Part shown: positions 8,127-17,764 of the stretch, one piece after another
Position numbering within the stretch: the stretch's first letter is position 1
Layout of the letters: every line of letters begins with the position of its first letter
Assembly (NCBI RefSeq): GCF_001735805.1
Contig: NZ_CP017248.1
Span: forward strand, 4,278,001 to 4,342,000
Direction: 5' to 3'
Length of the DNA: 64,000 bases
Origin: Streptomyces fodineus
GTDB taxonomy: Bacteria; Actinomycetota; Actinomycetes; Streptomycetales; Streptomycetaceae
Position numbers and translations under genes: made by a program
Notes under the pieces: model-generated
The model's input: only the letters and a program-made list of their open reading frames with translations
Told to the model about the DNA's origin: nothing
Database searches by the model: none

Positions 8127-9308
8127 ATGACCGCTACCAGCTCCGCTCCGGGCCGGGCCGACGGCACCGACCGGCTGCCCCCGATCCGGCCCGTGTACGA
8201 GGCGCACACCTGGAAGGAGATCGCGTATCTCCTGCTGAACCTGCCGGTGGCGGTGTTCGGCTTCGTCTACGCGATCACCGTGCTCTCGGTCGGCGGGTCC
8301 CTGACGATCACCGTGGTCGGCCTTCCGTTGCTGGCGCTCAGTCTGCTGGGCGCCCGGCAGCTGGGGAAGCTGGAACGGGCCCGCGCCCGGTGGCTGCTCG
8401 GGGTGCGGGTCGAGGAGCCCACGCCGCTGCCGCTCGCGAAGGGCGGCGGGCTGATGCAGCGGCTGTGGATGGCGCTGAAGGACCCGGTGGGCTGGCGGAC
8501 GCTGCTGTACGACGCCATCCGGCTGCCCTGGGGCATTCTCACCTTCTGTACGGTGCTGACCTCGCTGTTCGTGCTGTGGCCGGTGCTGCCGTACCTGGCG
8601 CGGGGGTTCACCAACGTGGACCGGTTCATGGTGCGCGGGCTGCTGTCGCCCTCGGACGAGCTGGAACGCCGTATCGCCGAGCTGGAGTCGGACCGCGGGA
8701 TCGTGGTCGACACGGCCGCCGCCGACCTGCGGCGCATCGAGCGCGACCTGCACGACGGGGCACAGGCCCGGCTGGTCAACCTGGCCATGGGGCTCGGTCT
8801 GGCCAAGGAGAAGCTGCTGGAGGATCCCGACTCGGCGGCGGCGATGGTGGACGAGGCGCACGGCGAGGTGAAGCTGGCCCTCCAGGAGCTGCGCGACCTC
8901 GCCCGCGGCATTCATCCGGCCGTGCTCACCGACCGGGGCCTGGACGCGGCCCTGTCCTCGGTCGCCACCCGCTGCACCGTGCCGGTGAAGGTGACCGCGG
9001 ACCTGCCGGACCGCCCGGCCCCGGCCATCGAGGGCATCGCCTACTTCACGGTCTCGGAGCTGCTGCAGAACATCAGCAAGCACAGCGGGGCCCGGTCGGC
9101 GTCGGTGGACGTCTGGCGCACGGAGAACCGGTTGCTCATCCAGGTCCGCGACGACGGCCGCGGCGGCGCCCGGCTGGAGGGCGGCACCGGCATGCGGGGC
9201 CTGGCCGAGCGGCTGGGCGCGGTGGACGGCCTGTTCGTCCTCGACTCACCGCCCGGCGGCCCGACGGTGGTCACGGCGGAGCTGCCGTGGCGTGACCGGA
9301 CGCAGTAG
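8127..9308 (+). CDS. Sensor histidine kinase (HisKA_3/NarL-type), first of a tandem pair
   Basis: Membrane sensor kinase of the NarX/LiaS-like class. An N-terminal membrane sensor of about 170 residues with several hydrophobic helices (LLLNLPVAVFGFVYAITVL near 30-50) precedes the HisKA_3 dimerisation helix LRRIERDLHDGAQARLVNLA, whose phosphoacceptor His is at about 209. Next come the NISKHS N-box and a DDGRGG/GTGMRGL G-box of the HATPase domain. I start it at the ATG at 8127 (393 residues); an upstream in-frame ATG at 8028 adds unlikely sequence. It sits upstream of a close paralogue and a response regulator, and divergent from nuo2, so the cognate target may be nuo2. The signal sensed is unknown. 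Confidence 0.9.
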   Translation: MTATSSAPGRADGTDRLPPIRPVYEAHTWKEIAYLLLNLPVAVFGFVYAITVLSVGGSLTITVVGLPLLALSLLGARQLGKLERARARWLLGVRVEEPTPLPLAKGGGLMQRLWMALKDPVGWRTLLYDAIRLPWGILTFCTVLTSLFVLWPVLPYLARGFTNVDRFMVRGLLSPSDELERRIAELESDRGIVVDTAAADLRRIERDLHDGAQARLVNLAMGLGLAKEKLLEDPDSAAAMVDEAHGEVKLALQELRDLARGIHPAVLTDRGLDAALSSVATRCTVPVKVTADLPDRPAPAIEGIAYFTVSELLQNISKHSGARSASVDVWRTENRLLIQVRDDGRGGARLEGGTGMRGLAERLGAVDGLFVLDSPPGGPTVVTAELPWRDRTQ

Positions 9309-9581
9309 CCGAGGGCTCCGCGTACGCGTACGGCGGCTGCAATCCCCTGGGGGCGCGGGGAACTGCGCGAGCAACCACGACGCCCCGCGGCCGCCCCACA
9401 AGCACAACCCCCCACGGCGCTCGCGCACAGCGGCGCCCACAGCCGACCGCACAAGAAGCCAACCGCACGGGGAGAACGGCCCGACCGCCGATGGCAAGGG
9501 GTGGGGAAAACCCCCGGTCCAAGACGCCGACGGACTCCATGGCCCGGAAAGCCCCGGCGCACGACTCTGGAGACACGGCTG
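9309..9581. repeat. Intergenic region with a dispersed Streptomyces-type repeat
   Basis: The 273 bases between the two kinase genes contain GGCGCGGGGAACTGCGCGAG at 9353-9372 with flanking CCCCTGGG and, downstream, CACGACGCCCCGCGGCCGCC. I recall very similar elements in many Streptomyces intergenic regions, where they recur throughout the chromosome; this is memory and not a search. No gene or clear promoter is evident in the interval apart from the ribosome-binding site of the second kinase (GGAG at about 9569). Confidence 0.5.
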
Positions 9582-10961
9582 ATGCGCCGCCGCGACGAGG
9601 AGAACAGGACGGGATCGATGGCCACGGAGTACGGACAGGGGTACGGGTACGGGCGGGAGGACGGACGGTCCGCCGGCACCGGCCATCGGCTGCCCGCCGC
9701 GCTGCGGGCGCCGTTCGAGGCGCGCAGCCGACGCGAGTTCGGCTATGTCCTGCTGAGCCTGCCGCTCTCCATCGTCCTGTTCACCTGGACGGTGACCATG
9801 GTGTCGCTCGGCGCGGGCCTGCTGGTGACCTTCCTCGGCATCCCGGTGCTCGCGGCGGCGCTCGCCGGCTGCCGCGGTTTCGGCGCGCTGGAGCGGGCGC
9901 GGGCGCGCGGGCTGCTGCGGCTGGACGTGGCCGAGCCGGAGCCGCTGCGGATGAGCAAGCCGGGCGCACTGGCCTGGATGGGCGCGGTGCTCAAGAGCGG
10001 CACCTCCTGGCGGAACATGCTGTACGCGCTGCTGCAGTTCCCGTGGGCGGTGTTCACCTTCACGGTGACGGTGACCCTGTGGACGGTCGGCTGGACACTG
10101 CTGACGTACCCGCTGTGGTTCTGGGTCTTCCCGATGTACGGCGGCCAGGGCGGGCTCCAGCTGTACGGCGACGAGCACCACAGCGTCTACCTCGACAACC
10201 CCTTCGAGATCACCGTGACCGCGCTGGTCGGGCTGCTGTTCACGCTGGCCACGCCGTGGATCGTACGGGCCCTGACGACCGTTGACGGGCTGCTGGTCCG
10301 GGGGCTGCTCGGGCCGTCGCCGCTGTCGGCGCGGGTGGTGGAGCTGGAGTCGGACCGCGGGGTCGTGGTCGACACGGCCGCCGCCGACCTGCGGCGCATC
10401 GAGCGGGACCTGCACGACGGGGCACAGGCCCGGCTGGTCAGCCTGGCCATGGATCTGGGGCTGGCCAAGGAGAAGCTCCGGGAGGACCCGCGGTCGGCGG
10501 CGCAGATGGTGGAGGAGGCGCACGGCGAGGTGAAGACGGCGCTGCAGGAACTGCGCGACCTCGCCCGCGGCATCCATCCGGCCGTGCTGAGCGACCGGGG
10601 TCTGGACGCGGCGCTGTCCTCGGTCGCCTCCCGCTGCACGGTGCCGGTGCGGGTCGAGGTCGATCTGCCGGCCCGCCCGGCGCCGGCCATCGAGGGCATC
10701 GCCTACTTCACGGTCTCCGAACTGCTGCAGAACATCAGCAAGCACAGCCGGGCCCGGTCGGCGTCGGTGGACGTCTGGCGCACGGAGAACCGGCTGATGC
10801 TGCAGGTGGCCGACGACGGTGTGGGCGGCGCGGACGTCTCCCGCGGCTCGGGGCTGGCCGGCCTCGCCGGACGCCTGGACGCGGTGGACGGCGTCCTCGT
10901 GGTGGACTCCCCGGCCGGCGGCCCGACCCGGGTGATCGCGGAACTGCCCTGGCGCACCTGA
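9582..10961 (+). CDS. Sensor histidine kinase (HisKA_3/NarL-type), second of the tandem pair
   Basis: Paralogue of the preceding kinase. The membrane sensor is longer, with an insertion around residues 150-200 (KSGTSWRNML through DEHHSVYLDN) between hydrophobic segments. The phosphoacceptor His is at about 278 in ERDLHDGAQARLVSLAMDLG. The HATPase domain has the NISKHSRARSASVDVWRTEN block and DDGVGG. From the dimerisation helix onward the two proteins are nearly identical in long stretches while the sensors have diverged, which points to one output and two different inputs. I chose the ATG at 9582, which has GGAG nine bases upstream; the ATG at 9618 is possible. The gene ends 370 bases before the response regulator. 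Confidence 0.9.
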   Translation: MRRRDEENRTGSMATEYGQGYGYGREDGRSAGTGHRLPAALRAPFEARSRREFGYVLLSLPLSIVLFTWTVTMVSLGAGLLVTFLGIPVLAAALAGCRGFGALERARARGLLRLDVAEPEPLRMSKPGALAWMGAVLKSGTSWRNMLYALLQFPWAVFTFTVTVTLWTVGWTLLTYPLWFWVFPMYGGQGGLQLYGDEHHSVYLDNPFEITVTALVGLLFTLATPWIVRALTTVDGLLVRGLLGPSPLSARVVELESDRGVVVDTAAADLRRIERDLHDGAQARLVSLAMDLGLAKEKLREDPRSAAQMVEEAHGEVKTALQELRDLARGIHPAVLSDRGLDAALSSVASRCTVPVRVEVDLPARPAPAIEGIAYFTVSELLQNISKHSRARSASVDVWRTENRLMLQVADDGVGGADVSRGSGLAGLAGRLDAVDGVLVVDSPAGGPTRVIAELPWRT

Positions 10962-11330
10962 GGCCGGGCACCCGCCCGCGCATGACGGCCGGCGGGGCGA
11001 TCAGTGCTCCAGCAGAGTGACGCGGAACGTCGTCGCCGACGGGGAATGTCCCGGCGGCGAGACGCGCGGGGCGGTTGTGCGCGGACGGCACGGGTCCTGC
11101 GACACGGGGGTTCCGCCGCGTCCGCAAGGCGCGGCACCTCCGCTACCCGCTCCCCCCACACACGCCCAGAAGCCCCTCCCCCGGCGCGAATCGGCCACCC
11201 CACCAGCGGCCCGCCCCAAATGCTGGAATGCTGGACCTTCGTCATGCTGGACATGCTGGACCTTCGTACGGACGAGCGCCGGCGGAGAGCGGGATCGGGC
11301 TTGGGGGGCCGGAAGATCGTGGAGGACAGG
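10962..11330. other. Non-coding region before the response regulator, with direct repeats
   Basis: No convincing gene here. From 11221 to 11267 TGCTGGA occurs four times, and the longer unit TGCTGGACCTTCGT occurs twice, at 11229 and 11254, 25 bases apart. These could be binding sites for a regulator, perhaps autoregulatory, or could be the translated 5' end if the response regulator starts further upstream than I place it. No strong terminator hairpin follows the second kinase. Confidence 0.4.
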
Positions 11331-11990
11331 GTGCGGGTGGTCATCGCCGAGGACTCAGTGCTGCTCAGGGAGGGCCTGACCCGGCTGCTGACCGACCGCG
11401 GGCACGATGTCGTGGCCGGCGTCGGGGACGCGGAGGCGCTGGTGAAGACGGTCGCCGAGCTGGATGCCGAGGGTGCGCTGCCCGACGTGGTGGTGGCGGA
11501 CGTACGGATGCCGCCGACGCACACCGACGAGGGCGTACGGGCGGCCGTACGGCTGCGGAAGGCGTACCCGGGGCTCGGGGTGCTGGTGCTGTCGCAGTAC
11601 GTGGAGGAGCGTTACGCCACCGAACTGCTGGCGGGGTCAAGCCGGGGCGTGGGCTATCTGCTCAAGGACCGGGTCGCCGAGGTGCGCGAGTTCGTGGACG
11701 CGGTGGTGCGGGTGGCCGGGGGCGGTACGGCGCTGGACCCGGAGGTGGTCGCGCAGTTGCTCGGCCGCAGCCGCAAGCAGGATGTGCTGGCGGGGCTGAC
11801 CCCGCGCGAGGGCGAGGTGCTCGGGCTGATGGCGGAGGGGCGTACGAACTCGGCGATCGCCCGGCAACTGGTGGTGAGCGACGGGGCCGTGGAGAAGCAC
11901 GTCAGCAACATCTTCCTGAAGCTCGGACTGGCTCCGAGCGACGGGGACCACCGGCGTGTTCTGGCCGTACTGACCTATCTGAACTCCTGA
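11331..11990 (+). CDS. NarL/FixJ-family response regulator
   Basis: Receiver domain followed by a LuxR-type helix-turn-helix. The receiver has the acid pair in VIAEDS (residues 4-9), the phosphoacceptor Asp57 in VVVADVRMPP, and the conserved Lys in GYLLKDRV. The output domain has LTPREGEVLGLMAEGRTN and SDGAVEKHVSNIFLKLGL, typical of DNA-binding LuxR-C domains. I prefer the GTG at 11331 because GGAGG lies five bases upstream and the encoded N-terminus starts directly at the first receiver strand; a GTG at 11319 and a much longer frame also exist. It is presumably phosphorylated by the two kinases upstream. The target is not shown by the sequence; the divergent nuo2 and the downstream korAB are candidates. 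Confidence 0.92.
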   Translation: MRVVIAEDSVLLREGLTRLLTDRGHDVVAGVGDAEALVKTVAELDAEGALPDVVVADVRMPPTHTDEGVRAAVRLRKAYPGLGVLVLSQYVEERYATELLAGSSRGVGYLLKDRVAEVREFVDAVVRVAGGGTALDPEVVAQLLGRSRKQDVLAGLTPREGEVLGLMAEGRTNSAIARQLVVSDGAVEKHVSNIFLKLGLAPSDGDHRRVLAVLTYLNS

Positions 11991-12363
11991 CCGGCGGACA
12001 CTGTGCCAGCAAGGTCGCAGACCGTCCGGCTGCCGCGGGAGGACGGGTACCCGGAGGATGAAACCGGGAGGAACCGGAGGGACCGGAGGAACCAGAAGGA
12101 CCCGAAGGAACCGGAAGATTCGAAGGAACCGGAAGGAACCGGGAAGCAAGTCGGACGCGTCAGCGCTGTACATGACGTGAGAACGCTCCAGGCCGGCTCG
12201 AGAGCGCTGGAGGCAGACTCGGAAGCGCTACGGGCCGACTCGAAATGCCGTCCAATCTGCGGATCGCCTCGGGAAGGCGACCCTCACCGACGTAGGGTTG
12301 ATCCAGGGATGGTCCGTGGCAAGGCCACGCCCCGGACAGCCGCCTCGAAGGAGGTCCAGTTCA
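11991..12363. other. korA leader: purine-rich 9-10 base repeats, candidate promoter and strong RBS
   Basis: From 12060 to 12147 a purine-rich tract repeats a unit like GGAACCGGA about nine times with 9-10 base periodicity. Near 12185-12235 the hexamer AGCGCT occurs in loosely repeated surroundings. A TAGGGT hexamer at 12293-12298 resembles a housekeeping -10 element, giving a start near 12305. A near-perfect ribosome-binding site AAGGAGGT at 12348-12355 precedes the korA GTG by eight bases. The purine tract carries several Shine-Dalgarno-like GGAGG units but no start codon with a sensible frame. Confidence 0.45.
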
Positions 12364-14284
12364 GTGACCAGCCAGGTCAGTAGCCCAGCGGAGCAGACCG
12401 ACGGAACCGTCGTGGGAGAGCAGCGCAAACCGGGCGGCACGAAGGACGTGCGGCGCCTGGACCGGGTGATCATCCGGTTCGCGGGGGACTCGGGTGACGG
12501 CATGCAGCTCACGGGTGACCGGTTCACCTCGGAGACCGCCTCCTTCGGCAACGACCTCTCCACTCTCCCGAACTTCCCCGCCGAGATCCGCGCTCCCGCC
12601 GGCACCCTGCCCGGCGTCTCCAGCTTCCAGCTCCACTTCGCCGACCACGACATCCTCACCCCGGGCGACGCGCCGAACGTGCTGGTCGCGATGAACCCGG
12701 CGGCGCTGAAGGCGAACATCGGCGATCTGCCGCGCGGCGCCGAGATCATCGTCAACACGGACGAGTTCAGCAAGCGCGCCCTGCAGAAGGTCGGCTATGC
12801 CGCCTCCCCGCTGGAGGACGGCTCGCTGGACGGCTACAACCTGCACCCGGTGCCGCTGACCACCCTCACGGTGGAGGCACTGAAGGAGTTCGACCTCTCC
12901 CGCAAGGAGGCCGAGCGCAGCAAGAACATGTTCGCGCTGGGTCTGCTGTCGTGGATGTACCACCGGCCCACCGAGGGCACCGAGAAGTTCCTGAAGTCGA
13001 AGTTCGCGAAGAAGCCGGAGATCATGGCGGCGAACATCGTCGCGTTCCGGGCAGGCTGGAACTTCGGCGAGACCACGGAGGACTTCGCGGTCTCCTACGA
13101 GGTCGCCCCGGCCACCAAGGCCTTCCCCGTGGGCACCTACCGCAACATCTCAGGCAACCTCGCGCTGGCCTACGGCCTGATCACCGCCTCCCAGCAGGCG
13201 GACCTGCCGCTGTTCCTGGGCTCGTACCCGATCACGCCGGCCTCGGACATCCTGCACGAGCTGAGCAGGCACAAGAACTTCGGTGTGCGGACCTTCCAGG
13301 CGGAGGACGAGATCGCGGGCATCGGCGCCGCTCTGGGCGCGGCGTTCGGCGGCTCGCTCGCGGTGACGACGACGTCCGGTCCCGGTATCGCCCTGAAGAG
13401 CGAGACGATCGGCCTCGCGGTCTCCCTGGAGCTGCCGCTGCTGGTCGTCGACATCCAGCGCGGCGGCCCGTCCACGGGTCTGCCGACCAAGACCGAGCAG
13501 GCGGACCTGCTGCAGGCGATGTTCGGCCGCAACGGCGAGGCGCCGGTGCCGATCGTCGCGCCGCGGACCCCGGCCGACTGCTTCGACGCCGCTCTTGAGG
13601 CGGCCCGGATCGCGCTGACGTACCGCACGCCGGTGATGCTGCTCTCGGACGGCTATCTGGCCAACGGCTCGGAGCCGTGGCGGATCCCGGACCTGGACGA
13701 GCTGCCCGACCTGCGCGTGCAGTTCGCCTCCGCCCCGAACCACACGCTCAAGGACGGCACCGAGGTCTTCTGGCCGTACAAGCGGGACCCCAAGACCCTC
13801 ACCCGGCCGTGGGCGGTTCCGGGCACACCGGGTCTGGAGCACCGCATCGGCGGCATCGAGAAGCAGGACGGCACGGGCAACATCTCCTACGACCCCGCCA
13901 ACCACGACTTCATGGTCCGTACCCGGCAGGCCAAGATCGACGGGATCGAGGTCCCGGACATCGAGGTCGACGACCCGCACGGCGCGAAGACGCTGGTGCT
14001 GGGCTGGGGCTCGACGTACGGCCCGATCACGGCGGCGGTACGGCGGCTGCGCCGCGCCGGCGATTCGATCGCGCAGGCCCATCTGCGCCACCTCAACCCC
14101 TTCCCGCGCAACCTCGGACACGTGCTGAAGCAGTACGACAAGGTGGTCGTCCCCGAAATGAACCTCGGGCAGCTCGCCACCCTGATCCGGGCGAAGTACC
14201 TGGTCGACGCCCACTCCTACAACCAGGTCAACGGCATGCCGTTCAAGGCGGAACAGCTCGCCGCGGCGCTGAAGGAGGCCATCG

Positions 14285-14292
<8 letters not shown>
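12364..14292 (+). CDS. korA: 2-oxoacid:ferredoxin oxidoreductase subunit alpha (KorA type)
   Basis: Alpha subunit of a two-subunit 2-oxoglutarate (2-oxoacid):ferredoxin oxidoreductase, which decarboxylates the oxoacid to the acyl-CoA and reduces ferredoxin. The 642-residue protein is the fused gamma-alpha form: an N-terminal gamma domain (RVIIRFAGDSGDGMQLTGDR, about 37-56) is followed by the pyrimidine-binding domain with GSYPITPASDIL and TTTSGPGIALKSE, then the C-terminal domain with TLVLGWGSTYGPI. The GTG at 12364 is fixed by the AAGGAGGT eight bases upstream. It overlaps korB by eight bases. Substrate preference for 2-oxoglutarate is the usual annotation for this family in actinobacteria and is not proven here. 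Confidence 0.93.
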
Positions 14293-15346
<1,054 letters not shown>

Positions 15347-15362
15347 CGCCGCCTTCGCTCGG

Positions 15363-15752
15363 CTACGAGGCCCGGGACTGGATATCCCGGGCCTCGTCGT
15401 ATGCCCGCCGGGCGCTGAGCACGTCGTCCATGCGCCGTGCGGTCCACTGCGCCAGCCCCCGCACCTGCTCGGCCGCCTCGCGGCCCAGCCCGGTCAACGA
15501 GTAGTCGACGCGCGGCGGGATGACGGGCTTGGCGTCCCGGTGGACGAGACCGTCGCGCTCCAGCGTCTGGAGGGTCTGCGTGAGCATCTTCTCGCTGACG
15601 CGGCCGATCGCGCGGCGCAGTTCGCTGAAGCGGTACGGACGGTCGAGGAGCTGGATCAGCACCAGCACCCCCCAACGGCTGGTGACATGCTCCAGGACCA
15701 GGCGCTGGGGGCACATGGCCTCGCCGTCGCCCTTCCACTCACTTACCGACAT
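15363..15752 (-). CDS. HxlR-family winged-helix regulator, possible thiol redox sensor
   Basis: The 129-residue protein is an HxlR/DUF24 regulator: SRWGVLVLIQLLDRPYRFSELRRAI, then VSEKMLTQTLQTLERDGLVHR and a DYSLTGLG wing. A single N-terminal Cys sits in MCPQRL, the position of the reactive Cys in family members that sense electrophiles or oxidants such as YodB and HypR; that function is known for the family and only inferred here. It is divergent from an NAD(P)H-binding reductase gene with 93 bases between them, the standard regulator-target arrangement for this family. A near-palindrome at 15757-15779 is a candidate operator five bases from its start. Confidence 0.9.
   Translation of the reverse strand: MSVSEWKGDGEAMCPQRLVLEHVTSRWGVLVLIQLLDRPYRFSELRRAIGRVSEKMLTQTLQTLERDGLVHRDAKPVIPPRVDYSLTGLGREAAEQVRGLAQWTARRMDDVLSARRAYDEARDIQSRAS
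15365..15397. terminator. Hairpin terminator between convergent korB and hxlR genes
   Basis: Perfect 13-base arms ACGAGGCCCGGGA and TCCCGGGCCTCGT enclose a seven-base loop. It lies 19 bases past the korB stop and covers the last codons of the convergent hxlR gene. There is no U-tract, as is common in Streptomyces; it could serve both directions. Confidence 0.7.
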
Positions 15753-15756
15753 GACC

Positions 15757-15779
15757 GTACCTTACTTCAAAGTGGGTAC
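15757..15779. promoter_or_regulatory. Candidate HxlR operator in the divergent promoter region
   Basis: Imperfect palindrome with outer arms GTACC and GGTAC and inner ACTT and AAGT around the centre. It lies immediately upstream of the hxlR start and is followed by AT-rich sequence (ACTTTCTTTCAGTTA) that stands out from the local GC content and may hold the -35/-10 elements of the divergent gene. Confidence 0.5.
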
Positions 15780-15845
15780 TTTCTTTCAGTTAGCGCCCCT
15801 TCTACGGTGAGCAGTAGAACGCACCCGAGAAGGAGATCGCACATC

Positions 15846-16700
15846 ATGAGCATCGTCGTCACCGGAGCCACCGGACACCTCGGCCGGCACGTAGTGGAGC
15901 AGCTGCTGGAGAAGGTTCCGGCGGAGCGGATCACCGCCGTCGTGCGCGACGAGCAGAAGGCCGCCGACTTCGCGGCCCGCGGGGTCGGGCTTGCCGTCGC
16001 CGACTACAACGCGCCCGAGACCTTCGACGGCCTGTTCGCCGCCGGTGACAGGGTCCTGCTGATCTCCGGCAACGAGTTCGACAAGGGCCGGGTGCAGCAG
16101 CACAAGGTCGTCATCGACGCCGCGAAGGCGGCCGGCGTGGCGCTGCTCGCGTACACCAGCGCCCCGGGCGACCTCACGGCCGCACTGGCGGACGACCACC
16201 GGGCGACGGAGGAGGTGCTGCTCGCCTCCGGCCTGCCGTACACCCTGCTGCGCAACGGCTGGTACCACGAGAACTACACCGAGAACCTGGCCCCGGTGCT
16301 GGAGCACGACGCGGTCGTGGCGGCCGCCGGCGAGGGCCGCGTTTCCTCGGCCGCCCGCGCCGACTACGCCGCCGCCGCGGTCGCGGTGCTGACCGGTGAG
16401 GGCCACGAGAACACGACGTACGAACTGGGCGGCGACGAGGCGTGGAGCTTCGCCGAGTACGCGGCCGAGCTGAGCCGCCAGACCGGCCGGAAGATCACCT
16501 ACAACGCGGTCGGGGTCGAGGCCCTCACCGGCATCCTGACCAGCGCGGGGCTGCCCGGCCCGCTGGCCGGGATCCTGGCGGGCGTGGACGCCTCGATCGA
16601 GAAGGGCGAACTGGTGATCTCCTCCGGGGACCTGTCCCGCCTGATCGGCCGTCCGACGACGCCGCTGGCGGAGGCGGTCACCGCCGCGCTCAAGGGCTGA
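15846..16700 (+). CDS. NAD(P)H-binding reductase, NmrA/QOR2-like
   Basis: The 284-residue protein is an atypical short-chain dehydrogenase of the NmrA/QOR2 type. The N-terminal Rossmann motif is VVTGATGHLGRHV (residues 4-16); later YTLLRNGWYHENYTENL and FAEYAAELSRQTGR are typical of NAD(P)H:quinone oxidoreductase 2-like proteins. Such enzymes reduce quinones or sense NADPH; which applies here is not visible. The ATG at 15846 follows GAAGGAGATCGCACATC with a good ribosome-binding site. It is probably repressed by the divergent HxlR protein and induced by quinone or electrophile stress (inference). A long hairpin at 16718-16761 follows. Confidence 0.88.
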   Translation: MSIVVTGATGHLGRHVVEQLLEKVPAERITAVVRDEQKAADFAARGVGLAVADYNAPETFDGLFAAGDRVLLISGNEFDKGRVQQHKVVIDAAKAAGVALLAYTSAPGDLTAALADDHRATEEVLLASGLPYTLLRNGWYHENYTENLAPVLEHDAVVAAAGEGRVSSAARADYAAAAVAVLTGEGHENTTYELGGDEAWSFAEYAAELSRQTGRKITYNAVGVEALTGILTSAGLPGPLAGILAGVDASIEKGELVISSGDLSRLIGRPTTPLAEAVTAALKG

Positions 16701-16717
16701 GCCACCCCTTTACCGAT

Positions 16718-16761
16718 CCCGGCTGTCATGACCGTATGGCGATACGGCCATGACAGCCGGG
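16718..16761. terminator. Long hairpin terminator after the NmrA-like gene
   Basis: Two 20-base arms (16718-16737 and 16742-16761) pair at 19 positions around a GGCG loop; each arm contains GGCTGTCATG or its complement. It lies 17 bases after the stop codon and 52 bases before the next start. There is no U-tract. Confidence 0.75.
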
Positions 16762-16813
16762 GGTGCCCGGCGCTACCTTCTTTCTCGCGTGTCCTACGGG
16801 AGAGGGAGGGGCT

Positions 16814-17764
16814 GTGGCCGGGGAGTCCAAGGGTGAGCACCGGATAGGCCTGCTGAACGGCTTCGCCGCATACGGCATGTGGGGGCTGGTGCCCCTGTTC
16901 TGGCCCCTGCTGAAGCCCGCCGGGGCGGTGGAGATCCTCGCCCACCGCATGGTGTGGTCCCTCGTCGTCGTCGCCGTCGCCCTGCTCTTCGTACGGCGCT
17001 GGGCCTGGGCCGGAGAGTTGCTGCGCCAGCCGCGCCGGCTCGGGCTCGTCGCGGTGGCCGCCGCCGTCATCACCGTGAACTGGGGCGTCTACATCTGGGC
17101 CGTGAACTCCGGCCATGTGGTCGAGTCCTCCCTCGGGTACTTCATCAACCCGCTGGTGACCATCGCGATGGGCGTGCTGCTGCTGAAGGAGCGCCTGCGG
17201 CCCGTGCAGTGGGCGGCGGTCGCGACCGGTTTCGCCGCCGTCATCGTGCTGACCGTCGGCTACGGCCGACCGCCGTGGATCTCGCTCGTCCTCGCCTTCT
17301 CCTTCGCCACCTACGGCCTGGTCAAGAAGAAGGTCGGCCTCGGCGGCTTCGAGTCGCTGGCCGCCGAGACCGCGATCCAGTTCCTGCCCGCCCTCGGCTA
17401 TCTGCTGTGGCTCGTCGCGCACGGCGACGCGAGCTTCCTGAACGACGGCTCCGGGCACGCCGCCCTCCTCGCCTCCACCGGTGTCGTCACCGCGCTGCCG
17501 CTGGTCTGCTTCGGCGCGGCGGCGATCCGGGTGCCGCTGTCCACGCTGGGCCTGCTGCAGTACCTGGCGCCCGTCTTCCAGTTCCTGCTCGGCGTCCTGT
17601 ACTTCCACGAGGCCATGCCGGCCGAGCGCTGGGCCGGCTTCGCCCTGGTCTGGCTGGCGCTGGTGCTGCTCACGGGCGACGCGCTGCGCTCGGCGAGGCG
17701 GGCGCGGGGATCGCTGGTGGTGGCGCGCGCCGAACGGGCCGAGTCCGCGGCGGTGGAGGCCTGA
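16814..17764 (+). CDS. rarD: RarD-family EamA-type transporter
   Basis: Membrane permease of the drug/metabolite transporter superfamily with about ten hydrophobic helices and two EamA repeats. The N-terminal GLLNGFAAYGMWGLVPLFWP and EILAHRMVWSL are characteristic of RarD proteins, as are AVNSGHVVESSLGYFINPL and the C-terminal LGLLQYLAPVFQFLLGVLYF. RarD was named in E. coli as chloramphenicol-sensitivity related; no substrate is established. I chose the GTG at 16814, preceded by GGGAGGGG; upstream in-frame codons run into the hairpin. 316 residues, normal for the family. It stands alone. Confidence 0.88.
   Translation: MAGESKGEHRIGLLNGFAAYGMWGLVPLFWPLLKPAGAVEILAHRMVWSLVVVAVALLFVRRWAWAGELLRQPRRLGLVAVAAAVITVNWGVYIWAVNSGHVVESSLGYFINPLVTIAMGVLLLKERLRPVQWAAVATGFAAVIVLTVGYGRPPWISLVLAFSFATYGLVKKKVGLGGFESLAAETAIQFLPALGYLLWLVAHGDASFLNDGSGHAALLASTGVVTALPLVCFGAAAIRVPLSTLGLLQYLAPVFQFLLGVLYFHEAMPAERWAGFALVWLALVLLTGDALRSARRARGSLVVARAERAESAAVEA

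Noticed and set aside
11637..12173. 178-codon minus-strand frame over the response regulator end and the purine repeat
   Set aside because: Its Pro/Val-rich repeats (PVPPVPP) are a reading of the purine array; no domain seen.
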